From assembly GCA_029265355.1 (NCBI GenBank), contig JAJUJL010000001.1:62001-126000 (forward strand): 64,000 nucleotides of DNA, written 5' to 3'. Below are positions 45,205 to 53,912 of this stretch, in pieces. The notes under the pieces are model-generated. The model made no database searches and was not told the DNA's origin. It was given only the letters and a program-made list of their open reading frames with translations. The stretch is from Chloroflexota bacterium (lineage in GTDB: Bacteria; Chloroflexota; Anaerolineae; Anaerolineales; UBA4823). The first letter of the stretch is position 1; the number at the start of each line of letters is the position of its first letter. The translations under genes were made by a program, and so were the position numbers.

Positions 45205-45750
45205 ATGAAATTCTATAGTTCTACAGGTGATGACGGTTTCACCAGCTTGCTCGGCGAAGGCCGTGTGCCCAAATACCACCCCCGTCCCGACACCGTCGGC
45301 ACGATCGATGAAGCCACGGCGGCCCTGGGAGCTGCGCGCGCCTTCTGTCGCTCGGAGCACAGCATTGCCACCCTGCTACAGGTTCAGAGAGATCTCTATC
45401 AGATGATGGCTGAAGTAGCGGCAACCCCCACGGCAGCGCCTCGCTTTCGCAAGATAAATGCGCAACGGGTGAGCTGGGTGGAAGAGCAAACCGACGCGAT
45501 CAGCGCCTCTGTTCCCATCCCCACGGATTTCATACTGCCTGGCGATACCCCCGCCTCCGGTCTGCTCTCTCTGGCGCGCACCATCGTGCGCCGGGCAGAG
45601 CGCAAAGTGGCTGAACTGCTGCACAGCGGAGAGATCGAAAACGATGAAATCCTGCGCTATCTGAACCGGCTGAGTTCACTGTGTTTTGCGCTCGAACTCG
45701 TCGAAGTCCAGGCTTCAGGGCGCAGCTCCCCAACGCTGGCAAAAGAATAA
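45205..45750 (+). CDS. Cob(I)alamin adenosyltransferase, PduO type
   Basis: 181 aa. Adenosylates cobalamin with ATP. The N-terminal STGDDGFTSLLGEGRVPK loop and DTVGTIDEATAALGAARA bind ATP; RTIVRRAERKV and EILRYLNRLSSLCFAL are the C-terminal signature. Usual length. Appears leaderless (see promoter). An adjacent gene for a B12-dependent enzyme is not seen. Ends at a strong bidirectional terminator. Confidence 0.94.
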   Translation: MKFYSSTGDDGFTSLLGEGRVPKYHPRPDTVGTIDEATAALGAARAFCRSEHSIATLLQVQRDLYQMMAEVAATPTAAPRFRKINAQRVSWVEEQTDAISASVPIPTDFILPGDTPASGLLSLARTIVRRAERKVAELLHSGEIENDEILRYLNRLSSLCFALELVEVQASGRSSPTLAKE

Positions 45751-45753
45751 AAC

Positions 45754-45797
45754 CAGCCCCCAAAAGTCTTGGTGACCTTTGGGGGCTGTGATTTTTC
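45754..45797. terminator. Strong bidirectional terminator between pduO-type and DsbA-like genes
   Basis: CAGCCCCCAAA (45754-45764) pairs perfectly with TTTGGGGGCTG (45778-45788) around 13 bases. T-rich runs follow on both strands (TGATTTTT on plus; GGTTTTATTC on minus), fitting the convergent genes. Confidence 0.9.
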
Positions 45798-45815
45798 CAT
45801 AAAGCCTGGCTGTGG

Positions 45816-46565
45816 TTATTGCCCTGCCGCGGCAGCCTGGACTGCTGCTAAGATATCCTCATAACTGGGGACAAAACCCGGCCGAACGATTTGGCCATTG
45901 ACGACCACGCTGGGGGTTCCGGTCACACCCACCGCGTCGCCATCTGCAAGGTCTTGATTGATATCCGCCTGGTAGCGATTCTCACGGAAGCAGGCATTGA
46001 AATCATCCATGTTCAGCCCCATCGCTTCGGCGAAAGCGATCAACCGCTTATCACTCAGGTTGCCGGCGTTCTCACCGTTCCAATTGGCATAAATCATGGC
46101 ATGATAGTTCCAGAACTCGCCCTGCTCTGCGGCGCACATGCTAGCGTTGGCGGCCTGATCAGACTCTTTGGTGGGGGCGCGATCGTCGAGGAAAGGATAC
46201 TGCCGAAACACGTAATACGCCTGGCCGGTAGCCACCAGGTTGTCGATCACCAACGGTTCAATACTCTCGGTGTACGACTGGCATGCGGGACATTGGAAAT
46301 CTTCCCACACTTCGATTTTCACGGGGGCATTTGGATCCCCCAGGGCAGTTCCTTGAGGTTGGGGATAACTCTTGGGTGTGATTTTTACAATCTCTCCAAC
46401 CGGCGCCATAGCATTGCGCAGGGAGGGTGCGATCAGCAACCCCGCCACCAATAAGACAACCGCGCTGATAGCGACAATGACCACGACGCGCTCCTGGCGC
46501 TGTTTACGTTGGCGCTGCTCACGAAACACCTGTCGTTTACTCTTCGATTCTTGTTTGCTCTTCAC
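45816..46565 (-). CDS. DsbA-family thioredoxin-like protein, membrane anchored
   Basis: 249 aa. A strongly basic N-terminus (residues 1-26) and one helix (27-47) anchor it, with the thioredoxin domain outside. Active site CPAC (Cys92, Cys95) and cis-Pro in GVTGTPSVVV. Acts on disulfides of exported proteins as oxidant or isomerase. GTG start at 46565 with GAGGAG upstream. Two further Cys (about 149 and 188) may form a second disulfide, as in DsbA relatives of Gram-positive type. Confidence 0.92.
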   Translation of the reverse strand: MKSKQESKSKRQVFREQRQRKQRQERVVVIVAISAVVLLVAGLLIAPSLRNAMAPVGEIVKITPKSYPQPQGTALGDPNAPVKIEVWEDFQCPACQSYTESIEPLVIDNLVATGQAYYVFRQYPFLDDRAPTKESDQAANASMCAAEQGEFWNYHAMIYANWNGENAGNLSDKRLIAFAEAMGLNMDDFNACFRENRYQADINQDLADGDAVGVTGTPSVVVNGQIVRPGFVPSYEDILAAVQAAAAGQ

Positions 46566-46578
46566 AACACGGACTCCT

Positions 46579-47436
46579 CTAAGCTATAGATAGGCTAGAA
46601 TTTTGCCATGAGGATACCATTTTGTCCAGCCAATTCTGCAGAAATGCGAACACCTGTCCTTGCTCAGGCTCATTGTGGATTTCGTGATAAAACCCTTCCC
46701 AGATTTTCAACGTGCAAATTGCGCCAGCCCGATCAGCAAATTCCTGGCTGGCGCCGACGCTTGTCAGGCGATCAGCGCTGCCATGCATCAGCAAGAGCGG
46801 TATTTTCAGCTCTGCAGCATGCACTAAAGCCCAGTAACCCGCATCCAGCGTATCTACGAAAAGCCGCGCTGAAATCCGATCGTGCACCAGGGGATCATTG
46901 ACATAAGCCTGGACAACGCTCGCCTGCCGAGATAACGCCTCCACCTCCAGGCCGGTTGCCTGGGAAAATTTTGGCAAAAGGTTGTTCATGAACCGGCCCA
47001 GGGCAACTTTGGCAGGCGGCGGCTCGAAAGCAATGCGCAAGGCAGGCGCGGTGGCCACTGCGCCTGCCAGCGCGGGCCTGCGCCGCAACAAATAATTGAT
47101 CACCAGATTTCCCCCCAGGCTATGACCGTACAAAAAGATTGGCTGTTCCGGATACAATTGGCGAGCCCAATCCAGCATTAAATCGATATCATCCATGAAC
47201 GATTCGAATCCTGGGATATGGCCGCGCTGCCCACCCGATCGCCCATGCCCTCGCAAATCAAACCCGACCAAGGGGTAACCAACCCGGTTCAGAAAGGCTG
47301 CCAGGTGAGCATACCGCCCCGTGTGCTCCCCAATGCCATGCACCAGGCAGATCACACCCTGCGGTTGATCCACACGCCAATGGCAGGCGAACAGGCCAAT
47401 GCCATCTCGACTGCGTAAATTCGTCGTTGCGTACAT
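46579..47436 (-). CDS. Alpha/beta hydrolase, monoacylglycerol-lipase-like
   Basis: About 285 aa. Nucleophile elbow GHSLGG (Ser106 from ATG 47436), LVHGIGEHTGRY oxyanion region, GFDLRGHGRSGG, Asp in HGSADRLT and His in GFYHEIHNE. This is the serine-aminopeptidase-S33/lysophospholipase group. Start 47436 has GAGGACG; a GTG at 47475 is possible. Lies 13 bases before the DsbA-like gene. Confidence 0.92.
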   Translation of the reverse strand: MYATTNLRSRDGIGLFACHWRVDQPQGVICLVHGIGEHTGRYAHLAAFLNRVGYPLVGFDLRGHGRSGGQRGHIPGFESFMDDIDLMLDWARQLYPEQPIFLYGHSLGGNLVINYLLRRRPALAGAVATAPALRIAFEPPPAKVALGRFMNNLLPKFSQATGLEVEALSRQASVVQAYVNDPLVHDRISARLFVDTLDAGYWALVHAAELKIPLLLMHGSADRLTSVGASQEFADRAGAICTLKIWEGFYHEIHNEPEQGQVFAFLQNWLDKMVSSWQNSSLSIA

Positions 47437-47481
47437 CTCGTCCTCGCTGCCAGCAAAATCAGATTCTCTGTTCACCTGATT

Positions 47482-48141
47482 TCACCCCAGGCTGTGAATT
47501 CGAAACTTGCACGCATCTCCACCGGAGGCGCGGCAGACAATTTCTTCCACGGCGTGCTCGCTGCCCGTGGCCCAGGCAAATATTGCCTGAATCAGGCCGA
47601 CTGTGTACCAGCAAACCGGTTCATCAGCTTTTTGCTCAACGGTCGGGTCGCTGGCGCGATCTACCAGGATCAAATCGTGATCTGCAGGGTGCAGGCTGAA
47701 TTGTCCCTTGGGCAAACCAAGCAACCTCTCCAACAAGCGGATGGCGCCGTGCCGGCGCATATCCGAGCTGGCAAAGGGCCAAAACAATATTTTGAGCTTA
47801 TCCAGCCCACCCACACCGGATTCCAGGTAGCGCCAGACATCACGCCCGATGCGGTTTAAGACGCCTCGCCCTCCATCGCCATAATAATGACGCACCGCTT
47901 GCATCATGCGGCTGATATCGGAAGCGCGCGCGGTGCGCTTGCTCTCGGCCAGGTTTGGCGAGAACTCTGCGATGCCCGCATTATCCAGGAGCATTTCCAG
48001 GCTGTACAAGCCGGCCTCTTGCTGGGTCGCTTTGAGGATTGCCTCGAAGTAGGCCGGCGGAATCAACCTTCCTGATGAAGGTTTCAGGTGAGTGGCTCCC
48101 GGTGAATTGCCCGATGCAAAGGCAGGCTCATCTGAGTACAT
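47482..48141 (-). CDS. V4R-domain protein
   Basis: 219 aa. The C-terminal half shows the 4-vinyl-reductase (V4R) fold marks: a beta-stretch, then CWYTVGLIQAIFAWATG and EIVCRASGGDACKFRI, where Cys residues may bind a metal. The N-terminal part (about 30-110) is helical. V4R domains often act as small-molecule or metal sensors in signalling. Followed by the alpha/beta hydrolase and 12 bases behind the GNAT gene. Ribosome-binding site weak. Confidence 0.75.
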   Translation of the reverse strand: MYSDEPAFASGNSPGATHLKPSSGRLIPPAYFEAILKATQQEAGLYSLEMLLDNAGIAEFSPNLAESKRTARASDISRMMQAVRHYYGDGGRGVLNRIGRDVWRYLESGVGGLDKLKILFWPFASSDMRRHGAIRLLERLLGLPKGQFSLHPADHDLILVDRASDPTVEQKADEPVCWYTVGLIQAIFAWATGSEHAVEEIVCRASGGDACKFRIHSLG

Positions 48142-48153
48142 GGGTTTGCAAGT

Positions 48154-49035
48154 TCAAGCTGTGTTGCCGATGTTCCACTGGTAAACAGGATACTCTTCTC
48201 CAGTGCGCTCGAATCCCAGCTTGGTGTACAACGATAGGGAGACAACGTTGTTTTGCTGAGTATTCACCGTCACCTGGGTGGCGCCCCGGCGCTCAAATTG
48301 GGAGAGCATATCGCGCAGCAGGTTATACCCGATGCTCTGACCTTGAAATCCTGGATGAACGGCCAGCCGCGCCAGGTGACCACCGACCGGCGTAGCGGTG
48401 CTGATCTGATAGCCAACGATCTGCCCGTGTAACTCCGCCACGGTTGCACTTGCCGATTGTCGAAACGCCACTTCCAGGCAGGAACGCGAGTTTTGCCACA
48501 CACCGCCAAAAGCGGCAGCATCCACCATCTCGACAGTCGGCAGGTCATCGAACAGCATCGGACGAAGCACCAATCCGGGTCTCTCGCGCCCCATGGGAAT
48601 TGGCTTTCGTTTCCATGAGAGCACGATCACCTGGTGCGAGTGCACAAAATCGCTCAGCTCCACCAGCCGACGGAACCAACTCTGCAAGGGTATGACAGCC
48701 ACACTCACCGTTCCATTTAACGCGCGCAGTTTATCATGCGCCACCGTCCACAAGCTGTCCCATACTTGCTCCGTTGTGGCGCTCTGAGAAACAGCAAAGA
48801 GCCTGATCCAGGCGACATTGGGCGGGTCGGGGGGACAGGCGAGAGCGCCCTGAATTTCACCATTGAGCTCCGCCAATTCGAAAGGTTGGTAACCGATCCA
48901 GTCCAGTGGTTGACGCCAGTCTAAATGCCTGTGCACGTAGGAACCAAAATGGATCAGGTTGGCCAGCCGGCGTTGATCTTCCTGGGTTGCCTCGCGGATA
49001 ACAAGCTGTTTTTGTTTAAGTAACATCATCATCAC
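48154..49035 (-). CDS. GNAT acetyltransferase
   Basis: 293 aa. The GNAT core is in the C-terminal half: RLAVHPGFQGQSIGYNLL is motif A (acetyl-CoA pyrophosphate loop Q-x-x-G-x-G/S) and VNTQQNNVVSLSLYTKLGF motif B. The N-terminal half may be a second degenerate GNAT unit. Starts with four ATG codons overlapping the TPR stop by 4 bases. Substrate unknown. Confidence 0.86.
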   Translation of the reverse strand: MMMMLLKQKQLVIREATQEDQRRLANLIHFGSYVHRHLDWRQPLDWIGYQPFELAELNGEIQGALACPPDPPNVAWIRLFAVSQSATTEQVWDSLWTVAHDKLRALNGTVSVAVIPLQSWFRRLVELSDFVHSHQVIVLSWKRKPIPMGRERPGLVLRPMLFDDLPTVEMVDAAAFGGVWQNSRSCLEVAFRQSASATVAELHGQIVGYQISTATPVGGHLARLAVHPGFQGQSIGYNLLRDMLSQFERRGATQVTVNTQQNNVVSLSLYTKLGFERTGEEYPVYQWNIGNTA

Positions 49036-49574
49036 CGGTCTAACATCTTAAACGGAATATCGAGGATCTTCTTCAACACACGTTGCTGGACATTAAGCCT
49101 TTCCACACCGGTTAAACCAGCCTGCATGGTAGCCAATGCCTGGAGTTGCCGCCCGGTGCGAAGCTGAAGCGCAGACAGCGATTGTAGCACATGCAGCCGC
49201 ATTTGTATTTCTCCAGCGTCACGCAGAGCCTCTGCAGATTGCTGGTAGGCTTGCGCCGCCTCTTCCAGCCTGCCCACCGCCTCCAGGGCTGAGCCAAGAT
49301 TGCCCAACGCTAATCCCCGCCGGCGAACGTCCCCAGCCTCAGCGAAGACTTCCACAGTGCCCTCGACCACGGCAACAGCCGTTTGCGGTTCACCTGCCTG
49401 CAAGAAGGCGACACAAGCGTTGTTCTGCTGCTCCGCGGCATCCAGCACATTTCCCTGGGCGGCCAATGCATTGGCCGCCGCTTCAAACGTGCGCGCCGCG
49501 TGCAGGTAATCTCCGCCTTGATAGGCGCGCTGCGCCTCCTTAACCAGCTCTTTTACCGACAAGATTTCACTCAT
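49032..49574 (-). CDS. TPR-repeat protein
   Basis: 180 aa, entirely helical with four tetratricopeptide-like repeats (A-x-x-x-Y-x-x-G-D-Y-x-x-A at about 12-27, then about 50-130). ATG overlaps the stop of the upstream HTH gene (ATGA), indicating co-translation. Probably a protein-binding scaffold working with the HTH regulator or GNAT. Confidence 0.85.
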   Translation of the reverse strand: MSEILSVKELVKEAQRAYQGGDYLHAARTFEAAANALAAQGNVLDAAEQQNNACVAFLQAGEPQTAVAVVEGTVEVFAEAGDVRRRGLALGNLGSALEAVGRLEEAAQAYQQSAEALRDAGEIQMRLHVLQSLSALQLRTGRQLQALATMQAGLTGVERLNVQQRVLKKILDIPFKMLDR

Positions 49575-50245
49575 AACGTAATCTCTAGCAGCCCTTCGGC
49601 CACCGCCCGCAAGCGGTCTACCGACATTTCGCTGAGCCGCTGCGCCAGCTCGAGGTAGGGGCGATTGACGGGCTTGGACACGAAAGCTTGCAATTCAGGT
49701 TTTAATTGGGAGAAGCCCTTGACTGCTCGCTGCTGCGCATTCCAGGCGCCGACCGGACCATGCTGGTCTATAAAATCACGCACCGGGCGTCCAAACAACT
49801 CGCTCAAGCTCTCCAATACGGGCAGCGGGATGGGTTCTTTTCCCAATTCAAAGGCAGCCAACTGCTCTTCTCGCACGCCGACTTTCTCGGCAATTGCCTG
49901 CAGGCTCAAGTTTTTTTCCAGGCGCAAACTGCGCAGTTGTGCGCCAATGATCCGCTGCCGCAAGGTCAGCAGGCGAGTACGATCCACCGTCTCTGCCGGA
50001 GAACGTCTCTCCGATCTGGAAATATCACCCCAGAAATGATCTATGGGCACATCCAAATGCAAGGCCATCAGTTCGAGCTCGGGTAGAGATGGAGATGTTT
50101 CCCCGCGCTCGTAGGATGCGTACACTTCAGCGCTCACGCCCATGACGCGTGCGCATTCCTCAGGATTTTTACAAGCCGCCAGGCGTGCATCGCGCATTAA
50201 CGCGCCTAACTTCTTATTACGGATTTTCAGCGCTGTTGTATTCAT
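49571..50245 (-). CDS. Double helix-turn-helix XRE-type regulator
   Basis: 224 aa with two XRE-like HTH domains: residues about 12-70 (NPEECARVMGVSAEVYASYERG) in shortened form, and about 99-155 (SLQAIAEKVGVREEQLAAFELG). The C-terminal 60 residues are helical with no known motif. AAGGAG before ATG. Two HTHs in one chain could bind a direct repeat as a monomer. Co-translated with the TPR gene; may control this run. Confidence 0.87.
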   Translation of the reverse strand: MNTTALKIRNKKLGALMRDARLAACKNPEECARVMGVSAEVYASYERGETSPSLPELELMALHLDVPIDHFWGDISRSERRSPAETVDRTRLLTLRQRIIGAQLRSLRLEKNLSLQAIAEKVGVREEQLAAFELGKEPIPLPVLESLSELFGRPVRDFIDQHGPVGAWNAQQRAVKGFSQLKPELQAFVSKPVNRPYLELAQRLSEMSVDRLRAVAEGLLEITL

Positions 50246-50298
50246 TTAGACCCATTCTCCTTCCGGCGAGTTATTCATGAAATCCGCAAAATCCTGGC

Positions 50299-51636
50299 TC
50301 ACCAATTCCTGCGCGGCTGCCGTCGATTGGCCGACAGCATGTCTGCCACATTCACGCCAAAAATTTCACCGCTCAGCTTAAACCCACACGCCTCCAGCCT
50401 GCTTTCGAACATCGGACGAATGCCAGTTGGTTTCATTTGCCCCAGTATAACCCCATTGTCACCAACTCCAGTCTGCTCGAATTTGAAAAGATCGCTCATC
50501 ACCACCGTATCGCCTTCCATGCCCAAAACCTCGGTAATTTGGGTAATCCGGCGAGTTCCATCTCTCAAACGGGTTTGTTGCACAATCAAGTCGATTGCGG
50601 CAGCGATTTGTTCGCGAACGACCTTTACCGGCAAGTCCAAACCGGACATCAAAGTGAGTGTCTCGAGGCGAGAAAGAGCATCACGCGGGGAATTGGCGTG
50701 GACCGTGGTGAGTGAACCATCATGCCCCGTGTTCATTGCCTGGAGCATATCCAACGCCTCTCCGCCGCGGCATTCACCCACAACGATGCGGTCCGGGCGC
50801 ATGCGCAAGGCATTACGCACCAGGTCACGAATGCTCACGACACCGCCCCCATCCAGATTGGCATGCTTGGTTTCCAGGCGCACCACGTGCTCCTGGTGCA
50901 ACTGGAGTTCCGCTGCATCCTCGATCGTGACAATGCGTTCATCTTCCGGGATATAGCCGGATAATACATTCAACAAGGTGGTTTTACCAGAGCCGGTGCC
51001 TCCTGAAATGACAATGTTCAGCCGAGATACCACACAAGCCTTCAGCAGCTCCGCCATTTGAGGTGTCATTGTGCCAAACTCGATGAGCTGCTTAACGTTC
51101 AATCGTTCTCGCGCAAACTTGCGGATGGTTAATGATGGACCATCGATCGCGACCGGAGGGATCACAGCATTGACGCGCGAGCCGTCTGGCAAACGGGCAT
51201 CTACCATCGGCGAGTCGGCATCGATCCGGCGGCCCAGAGGCAAGACAATCCGCTCAATCACGCGAATTAAGTGTTCATTATTCTCGAAGACCACGTTTGT
51301 GCGCACCAGCTTCCCCTGGCGTTCCACATAAACGCGCTTCGGGCCATTCACCATCACTTCCGTGATATAGGGATCGTCCAATAGTAGCTGGATTGGCCCA
51401 TAACCAATTAAATCATCGAACACATCCCGGAAAAGCTGCTGGCGCAGTGTCTCAGATAACTGGACACCGGTTTTATTGTAGATCTGAATAATTCGTTGGT
51501 AAGCTTCTTCGCGGTACTTTTCCGGAGAAGGAGGGGTGGATTCCAGATCGCGGGCAACAGCATTCACCAGGTAAGACTTGATCTTTGCCACTTCTGGCAT
51601 TTTCAGGGCCGACGCTTTTCCAACGGGTGAAGACAT
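50299..51636 (-). CDS. CpaF/TadA-family secretion ATPase
   Basis: 445 aa. Walker A GGTGSGKTTLLN (about 225-236), Asp box, Walker B VVGECRGGEALDML and a His-box region: the type II/IV pilus ATPase family. It has the VNGPKRVYVERQGKL N-domain. AGGGGAGGGGG precedes ATG 51636; start overlaps the upstream stop (TGATG). No tadB/C or pilin is encoded next to it, which is unusual. Rides with a response regulator and two kinases, so it may drive a Tad-like pilus elsewhere or act as a signalling ATPase. Confidence 0.93.
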   Translation of the reverse strand: MSSPVGKASALKMPEVAKIKSYLVNAVARDLESTPPSPEKYREEAYQRIIQIYNKTGVQLSETLRQQLFRDVFDDLIGYGPIQLLLDDPYITEVMVNGPKRVYVERQGKLVRTNVVFENNEHLIRVIERIVLPLGRRIDADSPMVDARLPDGSRVNAVIPPVAIDGPSLTIRKFARERLNVKQLIEFGTMTPQMAELLKACVVSRLNIVISGGTGSGKTTLLNVLSGYIPEDERIVTIEDAAELQLHQEHVVRLETKHANLDGGGVVSIRDLVRNALRMRPDRIVVGECRGGEALDMLQAMNTGHDGSLTTVHANSPRDALSRLETLTLMSGLDLPVKVVREQIAAAIDLIVQQTRLRDGTRRITQITEVLGMEGDTVVMSDLFKFEQTGVGDNGVILGQMKPTGIRPMFESRLEACGFKLSGEIFGVNVADMLSANRRQPRRNW

Positions 51637-51941
51637 CAGTCCCCCTCCCCTTCCGCTTGCTCGTCCGTATCCCCTTCCGGGATGATCCATTCGATATGAT
51701 CCCGATTGAGAGCAACAAAATCTCTTCGGTAAAGCAGTTCACCATTCGGGGCGTAGATCTCAACATCCGTTAGTGCGAGGAATTTCTCCGAATTATTCAG
51801 ATCATCCACCAAACGCTCACCCACCTTTACATGAATCGTGGCATGAAGGCGGTGGCTATTGATTTGAATCACCGCTCGTAAGCGGTCTTTTGAAACGAAT
51901 TTCGTAAAAAATTTTCTCTTATCGCTGTAATGTTCTTGCAT
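51636..51941 (-). CDS. Small beta-rich protein coupled to CpaF
   Basis: 101 aa from ATG 51941; a TTG at 51956 is possible. Alternating polar/hydrophobic strands (ATIHVKVGERLVDDL, FLALTDVEIYAPNGELLYRR) suggest a small beta-barrel; the end is acidic (Glu/Asp/Gly). Resembles small Chloroflexota companion proteins of CpaF-type genes but I do not assign a family. Coupled to cpaF and 7 bases after the response regulator. Confidence 0.7.
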   Translation of the reverse strand: MQEHYSDKRKFFTKFVSKDRLRAVIQINSHRLHATIHVKVGERLVDDLNNSEKFLALTDVEIYAPNGELLYRRDFVALNRDHIEWIIPEGDTDEQAEGEGD

Positions 51942-51948
51942 GGCTGGA

Positions 51949-52641
51949 TCATTCAACCATGGGGGGCATTGTGTAGCCCAGCCCCGAGCGAGTCACGATA
52001 TGAACCGGATTCTTGGGGTCATCTTCCAACTTCTGGCGCAAGCGCGAAATGCTCACCCACAAGATTTCTTTATCATCACCGTACTCTGTTCCCCACACAT
52101 TGGTCAAGAGCTGTTCTGAGGTGAGCACTTGTCCAATATTATGTGCAAATTGCAGCAAAAGGCGATACTCGGTAGCCGAAAGGAATACGATCTTGTCATT
52201 GCGGAAGACCTCAGCACGTGCAAAGTCGATGCGCAAACTGCCGTGGGTGAAAACCGCTTGCTGTGTGCCGCCAGAAGTTTTCACACGGCGCAGCACCGCC
52301 CGCACACGCGCCAGGAGCTCAGTCGCTGAAAACGGCTTCACGATGTAATCATCAGCCCCCAGGTCCAGGCCGCGTACGCGGGCATTCTCCTCCCCACGCG
52401 CCGTGACCATGATGATCGGAACGCTCGAAAATTCGCGAATTCGCTCGCAGGCGCCAAAACCATCCAAAACCGGCATCATCACATCCAGCAAAACCAGATC
52501 TGGCTGGTGTTGAGCAACCATATCGACAGCCTCTTGTCCATTGGAAGCCTTGATCACGGTGTAGTTATCTGTCATCAAGTTGGCTTCCACCAGGCGCAAG
52601 TACCTGGGTTCATCGTCTACGATCAAGATTTTCGCGCTCAT
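51949..52641 (-). CDS. OmpR/PhoB-family response regulator
   Basis: 230 aa. Receiver domain (1-120) with phospho-Asp in VLLDVMMPVLDGF, Lys in DDYIVKPFS, and C-terminal winged helix (about 130-228, LLTNVWGTEYGDDKEILWVSISRLRQKL in part). GGAGAG before ATG. Start overlaps the kinase stop (ATGA). Cognate regulator of the kinase directly upstream. Confidence 0.95.
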   Translation of the reverse strand: MSAKILIVDDEPRYLRLVEANLMTDNYTVIKASNGQEAVDMVAQHQPDLVLLDVMMPVLDGFGACERIREFSSVPIIMVTARGEENARVRGLDLGADDYIVKPFSATELLARVRAVLRRVKTSGGTQQAVFTHGSLRIDFARAEVFRNDKIVFLSATEYRLLLQFAHNIGQVLTSEQLLTNVWGTEYGDDKEILWVSISRLRQKLEDDPKNPVHIVTRSGLGYTMPPMVE

Positions 52642-53894
52642 AATGCACTCTCCCTGAATGATATCGACTCCCGATTGATGGTACGTTCGAGGGGCAGGTT
52701 GATCTGGAACACAGTTCCAACCCCTGGTTCTGATTCGGCGGTGATTTCACCACCGTGGGCCTGGATAATCCGACGGCAGATAAATAATCCGAGACCAGTG
52801 CCGCGCACCGTCACATTGTTGCTCGGTGCACGATAAAAACGCTTGAAAAGATTCTTCAGATGTTCCGGGGCTATTCCCGGCCCACTGTCGCGCACTGCGA
52901 TCAGCGCCTGGCGATCTTTCTTATCCAAAGATACCTGGATCGGTGAGCCGGGGGCGTATTTCACAGCATTCGAGATCAGGTTATCAAAAACCTGGGCCAG
53001 GCGAGTGGGATCAGCCTGTATTTGAATGCCAGGGTGGCGCACATCCAGGCTAATTTGCAGGTTTTCCTGCCGGGCGGCAGCGCGCAGCGTCATGTCTTTG
53101 AGAAATGTATCCAGGCGAATAGGCTGAAAGCTCATGCGCAGCGTTCCTGCTTGCAATCGAGAAGAGTCCATCAGATTCTCGATCAACTCGCGCAGTCGGT
53201 CGGCTTCTTCATCGATAATGGAAAGAAATTCGTTGCGTGTATTTGGATCCCAATTAATATCCTCGCGCAGCAACGTGGTGGCATATCCCTTGATAAATCC
53301 CAAGGGTGTGAGCAGCTCATGCGACACAGTGGCAATGAAGTCCTCTTGCAAGCGATCCAGGCGGCGCTCTGCCTCCAGGTTAGCAATGCGCTGCACCAGC
53401 GTATCATGTCCCAGCAGTTGCGCGACATGCAAAGCAATGAACTCTGACAGGCGAATCTGGTCGGCCTGGAAAGAGGGTCCTCCAAAACGGATAAAAACCA
53501 GCGCACCCATTTGGTCGCCTCCCCAGCGTAGCGGCAAGCCGAGCTGGTATTGGATGCGCATCCGCTCTTCTTCGTAATTATCGGTGTGCTCTACCCGAAT
53601 CACCACCTGATCGCTTTGTAAAGCATCCTGAGCAGTTGCTTCCCCCCAGGCAAGATCAGCGCCCTGCGAACGGCCACGCCCAATGGCCCGGGCATAGGCG
53701 GGTTCCAACAAATCGGCGCCGCGCCGCAGATACAGCACAATATTATCAAAGATGAAAACCGGGCGAGTCAGGCGAATGATCTCATCCAGCACAACATCCA
53801 TGTTCACTGCGGTGGAAACTGCCCGGCTGATGGCATAGACCGCCTCTAATTCTTCTGGTTTCAATGATCCGGGGTCGGAAATAAATTCAAACAT
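52638..53894 (-). CDS. GAF-domain sensor histidine kinase
   Basis: 418 aa, no membrane helix. GAF domain at about 15-165, HisKA with ATVSHELLTPLGF (phospho-His) at about 190-260, and HATPase with N-box DNLISNAVKYAPG, GPGIAPEHL and GTGLGLFICRRI. Cytoplasmic sensor, input unknown. GGGAAGGGG in front. Pairs with the OmpR regulator and follows a second kinase. Confidence 0.94.
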   Translation of the reverse strand: MFEFISDPGSLKPEELEAVYAISRAVSTAVNMDVVLDEIIRLTRPVFIFDNIVLYLRRGADLLEPAYARAIGRGRSQGADLAWGEATAQDALQSDQVVIRVEHTDNYEEERMRIQYQLGLPLRWGGDQMGALVFIRFGGPSFQADQIRLSEFIALHVAQLLGHDTLVQRIANLEAERRLDRLQEDFIATVSHELLTPLGFIKGYATTLLREDINWDPNTRNEFLSIIDEEADRLRELIENLMDSSRLQAGTLRMSFQPIRLDTFLKDMTLRAAARQENLQISLDVRHPGIQIQADPTRLAQVFDNLISNAVKYAPGSPIQVSLDKKDRQALIAVRDSGPGIAPEHLKNLFKRFYRAPSNNVTVRGTGLGLFICRRIIQAHGGEITAESEPGVGTVFQINLPLERTINRESISFRESAL

Positions 53895-53912
53895 TGTGAT
53901 CCCCTTCCCTTT

